A stretch of 64,000 nt of DNA from Nitrospira sp. MA-1 (GCA_032139905.1 JAQJDB010000006.1:930001-994000); one strand, 5' to 3'. Positions 17,953 to 27,033 are shown, counted from the first letter of the stretch. Program-made: numbers and translations. The notes: generated from the sequence alone by a model not told the origin.

Positions 17953-18997
17953 TGACAAAGTATTGTCACTGTCTCCTGGTGGGGCAATTGGAAGGATGAA
18001 ACGATGGAAGACAGGTACTTTAAATAAAAAGGTGGCTAAACAATGGGAAGCTAAAATCAAAACTGATCTGTTAATGGGTAAAATCCCCTCCTCCCATGGA
18101 AAGGTTTTCGGTTTTAAGGAATGGGGAGAACAATATTTAAAACTAGAAGAAGTGAGGAGCCTCCGATCATATCAAGATCGTGTGGAAATTGTGCGGTTGC
18201 AATTGATTCCCTTTTTTGGGTCCAAGGCATTAAATGAAATTAAACCTGAGCATGTTGAAGCCTATCGCCAACAACGGAAACTCCGAAATGGAGAGTTGCC
18301 AAGTCTCCAAACCATTAACAACGATCATACGGTATTAAAGCATGTGTTAAGCCTTGCTGAACGGAGGGGATTGATCGAAGTGAATGTTGCTAAGAAAGTC
18401 AGAATGCCTGATCCTAAGAATGAGAGGGACAGGGTTTTAAGTCAAGAGGAGTGGGTCAAGCTCTATGAGCAAGCCGGTCCTCGACTGAAACCCATTCTCC
18501 TTATTGCCTATCATCTGGGAATGCGGTTGGGAGAGATTCTCAATCTGACTTGGGAGCAGGTTGACCTGCAAAGAGGATTTATCATCTTATCGGAGAGAGA
18601 CACCAAAAACGGGGAGTCTCGCCTGGTGCCGTTGACGGCCAATGTCCGACATGCTCTGACAGATTTATTTAAGGTGAGGAGTCTATTAACCAATAAGGTA
18701 TTTTTGTATAATGGGCGGAGCCTCGGTTCGATTAAAAAAGCATTTAAAACTGCTTTAGAGGATGCCGGGATTCAGAACTTTCGATTCCATGACCTGAGAC
18801 ATTGTGCTGCTACGAATCTCAGGAGAGCGGGGGTAGATACGGTGACAGCTATGAAGATTGTGGGTCACAAATCGGAGAAGATGTATAAGCGGTACAACAA
18901 CGTAAACGAAGAAGATTTGCTGAAGGCATCTGCTAAACTTAACACCCTAATAACACCTGCCCATTTACCTTCTCTGAAGGAATCTGTAACATGTTGA
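17897..18997 (+). CDS. Tyrosine integrase of element A
   Basis: A 366-residue site-specific recombinase. SAM-like core-binding domain about residues 70-160; catalytic domain with the first Arg in HLGMRLGEILNLTW, the His-x-x-Arg box HDLRHCAATNL, His in KIVGHKSEKM and the nucleophile Tyr in YKRYNNV. The start ATG at 17897 follows AAAGGAGGGAAATCAG. It ends 11 bases before the intact tRNA-Arg, and its 3' coding end carries one of the two arm-type repeats. It is expected to recombine within the anticodon loop. Family-level call firm; site specificity inferred from the duplicated tRNA half. Confidence 0.93.
   Translation: MGLTKRKDGYYVEFRVVDDDKVLSLSPGGAIGRMKRWKTGTLNKKVAKQWEAKIKTDLLMGKIPSSHGKVFGFKEWGEQYLKLEEVRSLRSYQDRVEIVRLQLIPFFGSKALNEIKPEHVEAYRQQRKLRNGELPSLQTINNDHTVLKHVLSLAERRGLIEVNVAKKVRMPDPKNERDRVLSQEEWVKLYEQAGPRLKPILLIAYHLGMRLGEILNLTWEQVDLQRGFIILSERDTKNGESRLVPLTANVRHALTDLFKVRSLLTNKVFLYNGRSLGSIKKAFKTALEDAGIQNFRFHDLRHCAATNLRRAGVDTVTAMKIVGHKSEKMYKRYNNVNEEDLLKASAKLNTLITPAHLPSLKESVTC
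18938..18959 (+). repeat. Right arm-type repeat of element A
   Basis: Paired TAACAC units 11 bases apart, inside the last codons of the integrase (Leu-Asn-Thr-Leu-Ile-Thr-Pro). It matches 8180-8201 at 20 of 22 bases and ends 82 bases before the attachment core. Confidence 0.6.
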
Positions 18998-19008
18998 TTA
19001 TAAAGGCT

Positions 19009-19085
19009 GCCCCCGTAGCTCAGTCGGATAGAGCAGCGGTTTCCTAAACCGCGGGCCGCACGTTCAATTCGTGTCGGGGGCACCA
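19009..19085 (+). tRNA. tRNA-Arg (anticodon CCT), complete, CCA encoded
   Basis: A 77-base cloverleaf. The acceptor strands GCCCCCG and CGGGGGC pair fully, followed by discriminator A and encoded CCA. Anticodon stem GCGGT/ACCGC closes the loop TTCCTAA at 19041-19047, anticodon CCT at 19043-19045. It is the only intact copy in the window and lies between two integrase genes, 11 bases after one and 5 bases before the other. Its original promoter seems to remain with the orphan half at 8011, so transcription must now come from element A DNA. Confidence 0.96.
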
Positions 19086-19090
19086 TCTTT

Positions 19091-20170
19091 TCAACAACTT
19101 ACGGCGGTCTCTCCCTCCTTCTCCTTCCCCATTGTGCTCGAAATTGTGCTCAAGGTGTTCAATTTGTCCTTAGCCTGAACCAGGTCTGCCTCACTCACAA
19201 TATTGTAGCGGTCAAAGACGGATCGGGTCCGATGGCCAGAAATATCCATAGCCACTCGTTCAGAAATGCCGGACCGGATGAGGTTTCGAACGCCTGTCCT
19301 TCGTAAGTCATGAAACAGTTTCTCTGGCATATGGGCCTTGTCACAGGCCTCTTTCCATGTTCTCTTGGGTATTCTCCGTAACCAGGTTCCTTTGTAATGG
19401 CACACCCACGGGCAATAAGGGTATTTCAGGCGGGATTCTCGCCACCATTGCCTGAGACCATGGGTGACCTCATTAGCCAAGGGAATGATTCGTCCCTCCC
19501 CATTTTTGGTGGTACCGGGGTCTAATCGGATCCACCCCTTTTCGAGATCAACGTGATCCCATTGAAGACCAAGAATCTCTCCTGATCGCATCCCCGTCCA
19601 ATAGGCAATGATGAAGGGAATTTTGAGGTAATCGGATAAACGGCCCCGGAGTAACTGATACTCTTCATGCGTAAAAAACCCGGTCCGAATATTGTTTTCC
19701 TTGAGTTTCGGGATGTGGGGGATGGTATAGGGCTTTACGAGAGGTGGGGTTTGTTTGATTGCTAAATTAAACATGCGTTTGAGGGCGGCCAATTCACGAT
19801 TTATAGTGGCAGGAGCGGCTTTTTCCTGTTGTCGTCTTTCGATATATCTCGAAAGGTGAGGGCTCGTTATATCGTGGGCTCGAAACTTGGCAAAGGATTC
19901 CTTGAGATGAGAAACGAGTTGTTCGACTCGGGTGAGGGTCTTCCGGCCATTATTGCGGTAATCTTGTATCAGTAGGTTGGTCAGATCCTCGAACGTGGTT
20001 CGATCAGCCTGTAAATTTGGCAACCGGCCATCGACGACTTCACCTTCCCGTTTTTTTAAGAACGCCGTCGCAACTGATTTTTGAGCGGAACGGCTACTTT
20101 CCCTAAACAATTGTCCCTGGTGGTAATATTGTATCCACCACGTGTGCCCTCTTTGGTAGACCCTTCCCAT
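19091..20170 (-). CDS. Tyrosine integrase of element B
   Basis: A 359-residue phage-type integrase. Catalytic residues visible: Arg in YWTGMRSGEILGLQW, the HDLRRTGVRNL box, His in DISGHRTRSV and the Tyr nucleophile in FDRYNIV. N-terminal arm-binding region starts GRVYQRGHTWWIQYY. Its C-terminal Lys-Leu-Asn-Thr-Leu segment resembles that of the element-A integrase, so the two are probably distant relatives. It is the last gene of a leftward unit (methyltransferase, serine recombinase, HTH, integrase). Confidence 0.93.
   Translation of the reverse strand: MGRVYQRGHTWWIQYYHQGQLFRESSRSAQKSVATAFLKKREGEVVDGRLPNLQADRTTFEDLTNLLIQDYRNNGRKTLTRVEQLVSHLKESFAKFRAHDITSPHLSRYIERRQQEKAAPATINRELAALKRMFNLAIKQTPPLVKPYTIPHIPKLKENNIRTGFFTHEEYQLLRGRLSDYLKIPFIIAYWTGMRSGEILGLQWDHVDLEKGWIRLDPGTTKNGEGRIIPLANEVTHGLRQWWRESRLKYPYCPWVCHYKGTWLRRIPKRTWKEACDKAHMPEKLFHDLRRTGVRNLIRSGISERVAMDISGHRTRSVFDRYNIVSEADLVQAKDKLNTLSTISSTMGKEKEGETAVSC
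19132..19151 (+). repeat. Left arm-type repeat of element B
   Basis: TTGTGCTC at 19132-19139 and again at 19144-19151, lying within the 3' coding end of the element-B integrase, 84 bases from the attachment core. The same pair recurs at 30998-31016 with 11-base spacing. Confidence 0.6.
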
Positions 20171-20218
20171 GGTTCATCTCCCTGACTCCTTGATGGATCG
20201 CTCCATTGAGTCCAAAAG

Positions 20219-20425
20219 TCAAGGCCCCTCCACCTTTTTGAGACTGGAAATGTAGGCATCCAGGTCTTGCCGATCAATGAGAATCCGGCGATGAATTTTG
20301 ATGGAAGGGAGTTCTCCCCGAAACCGCAAGTTTCGAACCGTCCAATAGGAGATGCCAAGATACTGAGCGGCTTCCTGTTCGGATACCAATCGAGACTCCA
20401 CAGGACTATGGCTGGGTTGTTTCAT
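20219..20425 (-). CDS. Excisionase-like HTH protein
   Basis: A 68-residue helix-turn-helix protein: LVSEQEAAQYLGISYWTVRN then wing LPSIKIHRRILIDRQDLDAYI, the helix_turn_helix_17/excisionase pattern. It overlaps the 3' end of the serine recombinase gene by 20 bases and precedes the integrase by 48 bases. Likely directionality factor of element B. Confidence 0.82.
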   Translation of the reverse strand: MKQPSHSPVESRLVSEQEAAQYLGISYWTVRNLRFRGELPSIKIHRRILIDRQDLDAYISSLKKVEGP

Positions 20426-20999
20426 GATGGGCCTCTCGAAGACGACGGCGAATGGTGGACCGACTACACTTCAACTTCCGAGCGATGGCCGGAATAGACA
20501 GGCCTTCCCGATGCAAAAAGACAATATAAGAAATATTTTTTGCGACGGGCGGTCGGCCTAACCGAATCCCACGGGCTTTGGCTCGGTCTAATCCAGCCTT
20601 GACGCGATCGCGAATAATATCCCGTTCAAGATGGGCCATCGCGCCGATAATGGTAAACATGGCGTGGCCAATGGGCGTGGAGGTATCGAATTGTTCCTGG
20701 AGCGAAATAAAATGGATATTTAAAGATCGGAAATTTTCTAATGTCGAGAGCAGATGTTTGACCGAACGGGCAAACTGATCAAACCGCCAGACCAGAACCG
20801 CTTGAAACTGTCCATGCCAGGCGGTCTTATTCAGTCGATCTAAGCTGGGACGTTTTTCTTTTGCCCCCGACACCCCCTTGTCAATAAATTCCTCCACAAT
20901 CGTGAATCCTCGCTGCTCGCAATGCTGCCGAAGGGCTCCTAATTGAACCTCAGGATCTTGGCTCCCGGTACTCACACGTGCATATAAGGCCACTTGCAT
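20406..20999 (-). CDS. Serine recombinase (resolvase/invertase family)
   Basis: A 197-residue small serine recombinase. The N-terminal catalytic domain has VALYARVSTGSQDPEVQL with the nucleophile Ser10, then VLVWRFDQFARSVKHLL (usually Arg-Leu-Asp-Arg) and the E-helix region AMAHLERDIIRDRVKAGL. A C-terminal HTH (LSIPAIARKLKCSRSTIRRRL) completes the family length. It shares one base with the upstream methyltransferase stop and overlaps the HTH gene downstream, so it is part of the same operon as a tyrosine integrase, which is uncommon. Confidence 0.92.
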   Translation of the reverse strand: MQVALYARVSTGSQDPEVQLGALRQHCEQRGFTIVEEFIDKGVSGAKEKRPSLDRLNKTAWHGQFQAVLVWRFDQFARSVKHLLSTLENFRSLNIHFISLQEQFDTSTPIGHAMFTIIGAMAHLERDIIRDRVKAGLDRAKARGIRLGRPPVAKNISYIVFLHREGLSIPAIARKLKCSRSTIRRRLREAHHETTQP

Positions 21000-21811
21000 C
21001 AGGTGTTCTCCTTTTGGAAGATCAACAAATATTCATGCAAGGTAGGAATAAATGGGGTCGGGCCGTAACGAAAGAATTGCGCCCGGCGCTGATGGTCCCC
21101 TTCCTTAATAAGGACTACTTCGAGGCGCAAGAGATTCCATTGGATGATTTCGTTGTGTATGGGATAAAATTTCCCTTGTTTCCGGCCATCCCCGATAAGA
21201 AGGGCAAGATGTCCTCTTGGGGCGAGACAATCAATCAGACGGGTAAACGCGGCATGAAGGGCCAGCAAAAATTGTTTGATATTCTTGGCTGAAGAAAGAT
21301 CGTTTGGATGAGTCGAATATTGGTGGCCGGGCCAATAAGGGGGATGCCAAAAAATCGATTCAAAATCTCGATTGGGGAGAGGAGAACTGAGGAGATCAAA
21401 TCCTAGTTGTAAATCTCCCCCGCAATAGTCCACCTCAAAATCAAAGCAGACATCTCCTGCGGTTCCCGATCCTTCCATCGGGTCAAATAGAGATTTTGGT
21501 TTTAAGTAATCCAATAAATCCACCACCAGATAACCGGGGCAGTTTCCAAAATAATTGGAAATTCCCCACGGCCCCCGCTCGGGGTAGCGCAGTACGGACG
21601 TTAACCGAGGGCGGGATTGGAGATGCTGTCGGATCAGTGTCTGCCGGGTTTTGGCTTGGATGAGATGGTGCTCAAGGTCTTTTCTGGAGAATCCAAATAG
21701 GGTTTCGGCTTCCATCAGAGAATGTCCGGCTTCCACAAACCGTAGGGCTTGCCGAAGGTTTTCTTTCGGAGAAGTGTTCATAATTGGTTGATTCGGTTCC
21801 AAAGTATTCAT
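20999..21811 (-). CDS. DNA methyltransferase-like protein
   Basis: A 270-residue protein. After a helical N-terminus (possible HTH, MEAETLFGFSRKDLEHHL) it shows a SAM-binding motif SLFDPMEGSGTAGDV and a catalytic-type motif SIFWHPPYWPG, with His replacing the usual Asp/Asn/Ser of the (D/N/S)PPY motif. The C-terminal LAPRGHLALLIGDGRKQG fits the rest of the amino-methyltransferase fold. Target base and site unknown. Its stop overlaps the start of the serine recombinase by one base. It could mark element DNA; no cognate restriction gene is next to it. Confidence 0.75.
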   Translation of the reverse strand: MNTLEPNQPIMNTSPKENLRQALRFVEAGHSLMEAETLFGFSRKDLEHHLIQAKTRQTLIRQHLQSRPRLTSVLRYPERGPWGISNYFGNCPGYLVVDLLDYLKPKSLFDPMEGSGTAGDVCFDFEVDYCGGDLQLGFDLLSSPLPNRDFESIFWHPPYWPGHQYSTHPNDLSSAKNIKQFLLALHAAFTRLIDCLAPRGHLALLIGDGRKQGKFYPIHNEIIQWNLLRLEVVLIKEGDHQRRAQFFRYGPTPFIPTLHEYLLIFQKENT

Positions 21812-22178
21812 ACGCTTTTTATTCCTTTCCTAGTCTGTATGGTCTATGTCCGGGTTACGCTGATTTCGTGTGTCACTATCCTTCCTAGAGGTTTTTGTAC
21901 ACCCTCTGGGAGGGTTCCCTTGGATGTTTCTTTACCCTTCCACATGAGAAAACTGAAAAGACAGAAATTATGTTGTCGATGATTCCCTGTTTGTTTTCCT
22001 CAAGGGGTTCAATGGGCTTTTCCGTCAACAACTTGATGGCATTCATGGCATTTGTTTTTTCATCTCAACCTCCCTTGCTTTTTTTAAGGTTTTACCTTCT
22101 ACTAACGAATGACCACAAAGTAATCCCTGCGAAAAAGTTTTCCTATGGGAGATAAGGGGATTCCCCTTATTTTGCGGA
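21812..22178. other. Divergent intergenic region in element B
   Basis: About 370 bases between the leftward recombination operon and a rightward gene. Promoters for both are expected. Overlapping short frames have no recognisable product. Confidence 0.35.
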
Positions 22179-22943
22179 ATGGCTAGAGCAAGTAAGAAGG
22201 ATGAGCAGACATGGGCGAGGAAGTTATATTTTTTTCATCGAGAATGCGTACGGAGGAATCCACAATACGGGCGTGAATATAAACGGTGGGTCGAATCTGG
22301 AAAACCGAAGGTTTCCCCCTTTGAAGCTCTTCAGGGAAAATGGAAAGTTTATGAATCAGACCTTCCCAATCCCGAAGATATTTCAGATTTGGATGAGGTG
22401 TTAAGAAACGGGGAATTCCCAAAGTCTGTGTGGAAAATTTTGGGGATCCCTGAGAATGAATTAATGGCTTATGGAACAATTAATAATTGCTTTAAACGCG
22501 AGGATTTTACAGAAACCCAAATGGGAAATTTAAAGGGGCACCTTTTTTTGTTGTATTTTCCGGAGGAAAAGGAATTTAATTGGAATGATACGGTTGGAGT
22601 TGTTGATATGCGACGACCGAAGGACGAAATTAAAACGAGTATTTCTGAAAAAATTAGTTCCTGGTTAACTGAACGAACGGAAGCCGGACTCAAACAAGAA
22701 AAGGGGAAAGAGAGAATTCGTTTATCGGAAGCCTTCCAATATCTCAAGGCCTTTGATTTACGTAAGCAGAAAATGACGTATGAAAAAATTTCTCTACAAC
22801 TGAAAAAGGGAAGAGCAAGTTCTTTTGATGCCAGAGAGGCGAAAAGGTACTGGCAAAAGGGGGAGGAATTTATCACTAATCCTCCCCTTTTAAAATATTC
22901 AGAGAAAGATTATCAGGAAAAAATTCAGCGTTTTCTCCGATAA
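22179..22943 (+). CDS. Hypothetical element-B protein
   Basis: A 254-residue, strongly charged protein. N-terminus WARKLYFFHRECVRRNPQYG resembles the start of small island-encoded regulator-like domains (for example DUF6499/DUF2285 neighbours), but this is a weak likeness. C-terminal part is Lys/Arg-rich (AFQYLKAFDLRKQKMTYEKI, REAKRYWQKGEEF), suggesting nucleic-acid binding. It faces away from the recombination operon. Not confidently assigned. Confidence 0.55.
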   Translation: MARASKKDEQTWARKLYFFHRECVRRNPQYGREYKRWVESGKPKVSPFEALQGKWKVYESDLPNPEDISDLDEVLRNGEFPKSVWKILGIPENELMAYGTINNCFKREDFTETQMGNLKGHLFLLYFPEEKEFNWNDTVGVVDMRRPKDEIKTSISEKISSWLTERTEAGLKQEKGKERIRLSEAFQYLKAFDLRKQKMTYEKISLQLKKGRASSFDAREAKRYWQKGEEFITNPPLLKYSEKDYQEKIQRFLR

Positions 22944-23544
22944 GGTTTTAACTTTAGGGAGGGTTTAATTAAATTAAAATGGGGTGAGTGCTTTTTAATT
23001 TGTTTGGGAAGGTAGGAGGGATTATACCTCAGGTGTTAAAAGGCCATCAGGAAATGGCTTAGAATAGTTTTTTGCGGGAAAAGATAAACGGGATTAGTAT
23101 TTATCAAGAATTTGGTGTATTTTTTAAATACCTTTTGGGAAAACCATCCCTTTAAGGTTGATTTATCGGAAATTAATATCTCATTTTTTTAGGGTCAAAA
23201 AGAAATATCTATGAAACCTCAGAGGCGGAGAATGGATGGAAACGACCCAAAGCGGGCATTGCAGATTCTACATGCATAAGTCATATCCCTGCAAAAATGC
23301 TAAGTATTAATTGTTATGCCTAAAAACAAAGGAGAAAATAAAAGGCGTATAGGGATTTAAAAATGATCTAAAGCTGGTTAAGAAATAATCGCTACACCTC
23401 TTTTATTGCTACTATTTATTCAGCCCTTAATTATTCTTTTAGAATAACTACCAATGCCCCATTGTGATTTTACTTATTTTTATTCCATTGAAAAATTAAT
23501 AAAAACTAAATCACTTCTATTAACAATTAAATTGCATTCAAATA
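22944..23544. other. AT-rich gap before the SIR2 gene
   Basis: About 600 bases, AT-rich, without a usable open frame. It contains the first copy of the 55-base repeat (23203-23257). Promoter of the SIR2 gene is presumably in 23400-23540, where several A/T runs occur. Confidence 0.4.
23203..23257 (+). repeat. 55-base direct repeat, copy 1
   Basis: Matches 28539-28593 at 52 of 55 positions in the same orientation. Contains CCTCAGAGGCGGAGAATGG and GGAAACGACCCAA. The two copies bracket the SIR2 gene and the IS30 element, 5.3 kb apart. Confidence 0.85.
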
Positions 23545-23717
23545 ATGCTTAATTCTAACGATAAATCAACAATATATAATATCAATTGTCTAAGCGATAT
23601 AGCTTCAAAAAAGGAGCGTAATATTGTTTTTTGGATTGGCGCAGGCGCAAGTAAGTGGCGCGGTAGAAGTGGACCCCGATTTCTGGACAGGGCGCTAAGT
23701 GAAACTTCTGCTGGGCA

Positions 23718-24563
23718 TTATGCCGCCTTCGTTGCCATTGGACCTGCCCAATATACGGTATCCGGTGTCTGTCGATTCAAGGACTGGTGACGGCGTTCCG
23801 TGTTATAGAACGTGAAATAGCCAGTCAGCCCAGCCCGTAGCGCTGCGGGCGTCTCATAGGCTCGCAGGTACACGTCCTCATACTTCACACTGCGCCATAG
23901 TCGTTCGACGAATACGTTGTCGACCCAACGCCCCTTACCATCCATACTGATTTGCACCCCACGATCTTTGAGTGTCGCGGTGAATGCCTCACTGGTATAT
24001 TGGGCACCCTGATCCGTATTGAAGATCTCTGGCGCCCCATAGCGCAAGAGGGCTTCTTCCAGCGCCTCCACACAGGCATCCGTTTCCAGCGTATTCGAAA
24101 CGCGCCACGCCAACACCCGACGTGAGTACCAGTCTATGATGGCGGTGAGATACATGAACCCCTTGGCCATCGGGATATAACAGATATCACTCGCCCACAC
24201 CTGGTTTGGACGTTCAATTCTCAGGCCTCTTAATAAGTAGGGATAAATTTTGTGCCCCAGTCCTGGTTGACTCGTTCGCGGCTTCGGGTAAATCGCTCGG
24301 ATCCCCATCTTGCGCATCAACCGTTGAACGCGTTTACGATTCACTCTATGGCCCTGTTGTTGAAGCTCAACACACAGGCGACGGCTGCCATAGAACGGCC
24401 ATTTCAGATAGAGCTCGTCGAGTTGGCGCATCAAAACAAGGTCTGCCGCTGAGACATCCTGGGGCCGTGCATAGGCACTCGAACGCGGCACGGCTAACAG
24501 CTGACATTGACGAGTCACCGAAAGTCCTTGCTGGGCCTTGAGCATCGCTTTGCGCTCAGTCAT
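23718..24563 (-). CDS. IS3-family transposase OrfB, IS-beta copy 1
   Basis: A 281-residue rve-type transposase. DDE core: Asp in VWASDICYIPM, Asp in IFNTDQGAQYTS, Glu in FVERLWRSVKYEDVY. An HTH_21 region (LKWPFYGSRRLCVEL) precedes it. Start ATGA overlaps the orfA stop. Identical to the protein at 55876-56721. Confidence 0.95.
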   Translation of the reverse strand: MTERKAMLKAQQGLSVTRQCQLLAVPRSSAYARPQDVSAADLVLMRQLDELYLKWPFYGSRRLCVELQQQGHRVNRKRVQRLMRKMGIRAIYPKPRTSQPGLGHKIYPYLLRGLRIERPNQVWASDICYIPMAKGFMYLTAIIDWYSRRVLAWRVSNTLETDACVEALEEALLRYGAPEIFNTDQGAQYTSEAFTATLKDRGVQISMDGKGRWVDNVFVERLWRSVKYEDVYLRAYETPAALRAGLTGYFTFYNTERRHQSLNRQTPDTVYWAGPMATKAA

Positions 24564-24871
24564 CGGCCGGGTCCGAGCGCGGTGGCTAAAAAATCCTTCT
24601 CCATGGTCAGCTGGCCAATCTTGGCATGCAGCTTCTGCTGGACCTGTTCATGGTCGGCAGCAGCAACGAGACTGGCGCCAAAAACATGTTCTGCCTTGCT
24701 CAGCAGCTGCTTCTTCCAATCTTGGATCTGATTCGGATGTACGTCAAACTGCTCGGCCAATTCCGCCAACGTGCGTTCGCCCTTGACGGCGGCCAAGGCC
24801 ACCTTGGCCTTAAACGCTGGGGAATGATTCCGTCGGGATCGTCGTGCCATCTTCTGCTCCTTTCGTTGCAA
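24560..24871 (-). CDS. IS3-family transposase OrfA, IS-beta copy 1
   Basis: A 103-residue HTH protein (HSPAFKAKVALAAVKGERTL … HPNQIQDWKKQLL). A T-TTT-TTA heptamer near the 3' end could allow the -1 frameshift to OrfB. GAAAGGAGCAGAAG precedes the start. Confidence 0.93.
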   Translation of the reverse strand: MQRKEQKMARRSRRNHSPAFKAKVALAAVKGERTLAELAEQFDVHPNQIQDWKKQLLSKAEHVFGASLVAAADHEQVQQKLHAKIGQLTMEKDFLATALGPGR

Positions 24872-27033
24872 ACAAATATAGCGCAGAAGATTTCACTTAG
24901 CATCCTCATTATTCTGTCCAAGGACTGGGGACCACTTCTGGTTACAAACTTTGGGGTGAGCTTGCTTCTTTTATGCACAGTGGTTATCTACGATATGAAG
25001 AAAGCTATGATAAAGAAATAGCAATTAAATTATTAGAATTTTTTGAATACCCTAAGTTTTTTTCATATTGCAAATCAATATCGAAACAAAGATATCATAC
25101 TATTTTATCTGAAGAATTATCCCTTAAAAAAACCACTCCTGTATACGAAAGATTTTGTCAAATTATTCAGGGCATAAATCCATCCTATATATTAACCACG
25201 AATGTTGATGGATGTTTAGAAACAAGCCTAGAAGGTTGTGAGTTAATTGAAAAAACCGATATCGAAAGAATAATACCTCAAATCAAAATTAATAAATCAT
25301 TTATTTGTAAGTTGCACGGTTCGATAAGCTCTATTGAGTCGATTGTCTTTACAGAGGAAGATTATAAAGAATTGTTATCTAATAATGCTTATCAAAATAT
25401 TTTAAAAAATATTTTGATGGAGTCATGCGTTGTCTTTATTGGGTATAGTATGGCTGATGAATATTTAATGAAAATTATATCGGAGAATAACGATATTAAA
25501 GAGTTATTTGGTGATGGCCCGCATTTTCTTGTTTCATCTAGCGATAACAATAATTTACCAATAAGCGTTAAAACTATTAAATACTTCAATGATATCCATG
25601 CAGACCATAGGTCCTCTATTCTTGTGGCCGACATAATCAAATCAAAACGTAATATAGTAGTTACTGATGATTATGCTTATGTTAATAAAAAATCTCAGTA
25701 CAAAAGCTCATATTATATCTCTGACGTTATTCCACCTGGACTTTGGACAAGCTCTTATACTTTTGTAGTAAAAGGTGCTGATGAAATTGAGAGAAATATG
25801 ATTGTCGGTACTGGGTTTAATAATAGTGAGCTCAGTTCATCTGTGTCCACTGCAATGCACGATTTAGTAGTTGGGCTTATTTGCTTTGATCATATATATC
25901 TTCCGTTGGCATCAATCACCAAAATTTATAATCTGTTTGGTTCAGTATTATTTTGGAATTTAATAGAAGAAGACTCTCTTAGATTCGTGGCTCACCAGAT
26001 TGATGCAGCGGTTATATATCCTAATAAAGAAGATATAACTGGGGGTGACATTGGGATAGTCTCAATATTGAATCAAACTGCATCTAAACCTATTTCGGGT
26101 ACAGAAGAAATTCGAAAAAGTTTAGCTGCTGTACCAGGGTACGAGGACATTACTGAGGCAAGATTTGCATTATTAGCGTCCAAAATAGAAAGTTTCGAAA
26201 ACAGCCCAGGTGTGAACATTGCCGATGTAATAAGAAGTAGCCTTTTATATCCTAGTGTAAAAGAATTACTTGGCATTAGTGATGCAGTTATTCCAACCAG
26301 CGTTCCAAAGTGGCATGTATTTTCTGTTTTGAGAGTTGCACATATTATTATGGCTGGTGTGACTTGTGAAAAACTTAATATCCCAGCGTTGAAAATACAC
26401 TTTGGCGGAAATATTTTGGCAGGAGTTATATTTTCTGCTGTCGCAGCAAGGAATTGGGCAGCGGAAGCGGCGAGTTACGTTGTGACTGGAAGGTTTTCAT
26501 CTGACCTTGGTGGTGCTGTATTGAATGATCCTGGTTTAATGCAAGGAATATTGAAATTTAGAAACACACAAAATGGTATGTCGCTTAGAAAAGAAATATT
26601 AAATGAGTTATCTGTGAATGAAGGGGGTGAGGTAGTGACTTCAATTGAGGCTGGTTTGAGGCATTGTCTCCCTAATGCTATTTTAGAAAATGCGCGTGAT
26701 GAATTGTCGAGTTTTCTTTTGGCAGAAAAAGGTTCAAAAGTAATTCCAGCTATATGGGGTAACCCTGCTCATGATGACAAAGCATTAAAGCTTTGGCGTA
26801 TAAGAAGTGATGCAGAGTTTAAGAAATTTTGCAATGTAAATAAAATAGGTGCATATGATGCTTGTCCTTGCGGTTCAGGCGAAAAGTTAAAATTTTGTTG
26901 TTCTAATTCATTTAACTTAAATTAAGGAACAATGAAAATCAATTGGGATCTGAGATCAATGGTTTCTAGTAAACTAATTAAATGCGAATTAAATGATACT
27001 GCCCCCTTAAGTGCTAACAGTTAAACATGAAAT

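Larger units (their letters stand above)
8043..19047 (+). mobile_element. Integrative element A at tRNA-Arg(CCT)
   Basis: About 11.0 kb bounded by two copies of the tRNA 5' half (8011-8049 and 19009-19047). A tyrosine integrase ends 11 bases before the right copy. A 22-base paired repeat occurs near both ends (8180 and 18938; 20 of 22 bases identical), fitting integrase arm sites. Cargo: B12/radical SAM protein, two glycosyltransferases, an IS3-family insertion, a lipoprotein, an unknown protein, an interrupted DUF3631 ATPase, an excisionase-like HTH and an XRE-type regulator. The element supplies a replacement 5' half of the tRNA, so the tRNA stays intact. An alternative is that A and B move together as one 23-kb island carrying the tRNA as cargo. 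Confidence 0.8.
23665..24939 (-). mobile_element. IS3-family insertion sequence (IS-beta), copy 1
   Basis: A 1,275-base element with tips AGAAGTGG…CCACTTCT and inner matching GGACAG repeats. GGT flanks both sides, a 3-base target duplication. Encodes orfA and orfB with protein sequences identical to those of the copy at 55500-56774, in the opposite orientation. It disrupts the SIR2 gene at codon 40. Confidence 0.95.
23545..26925 (+). pseudogene. SIR2-domain / SEC-C defence-like gene interrupted by an IS3 element
   Basis: Removing the IS and one copy of its 3-base target duplication rejoins codon 40 (…SKWRG) to YKLWGELASF in frame, giving a 700-residue protein. The SIR2-like domain (about 1-230) has the NAD-binding GAGAS motif, Asn127 in LTTNVD and the catalytic His165 in CKLHGS. 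A long middle region is unassigned. The C-terminus has a SEC-C zinc motif, DACPCGSGEKLKFCC. SIR2 NADases of this shape act in anti-phage abortive infection. As it stands, only a 40-residue stub or a truncated product from ATG 24973 could be made. Confidence 0.85.
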
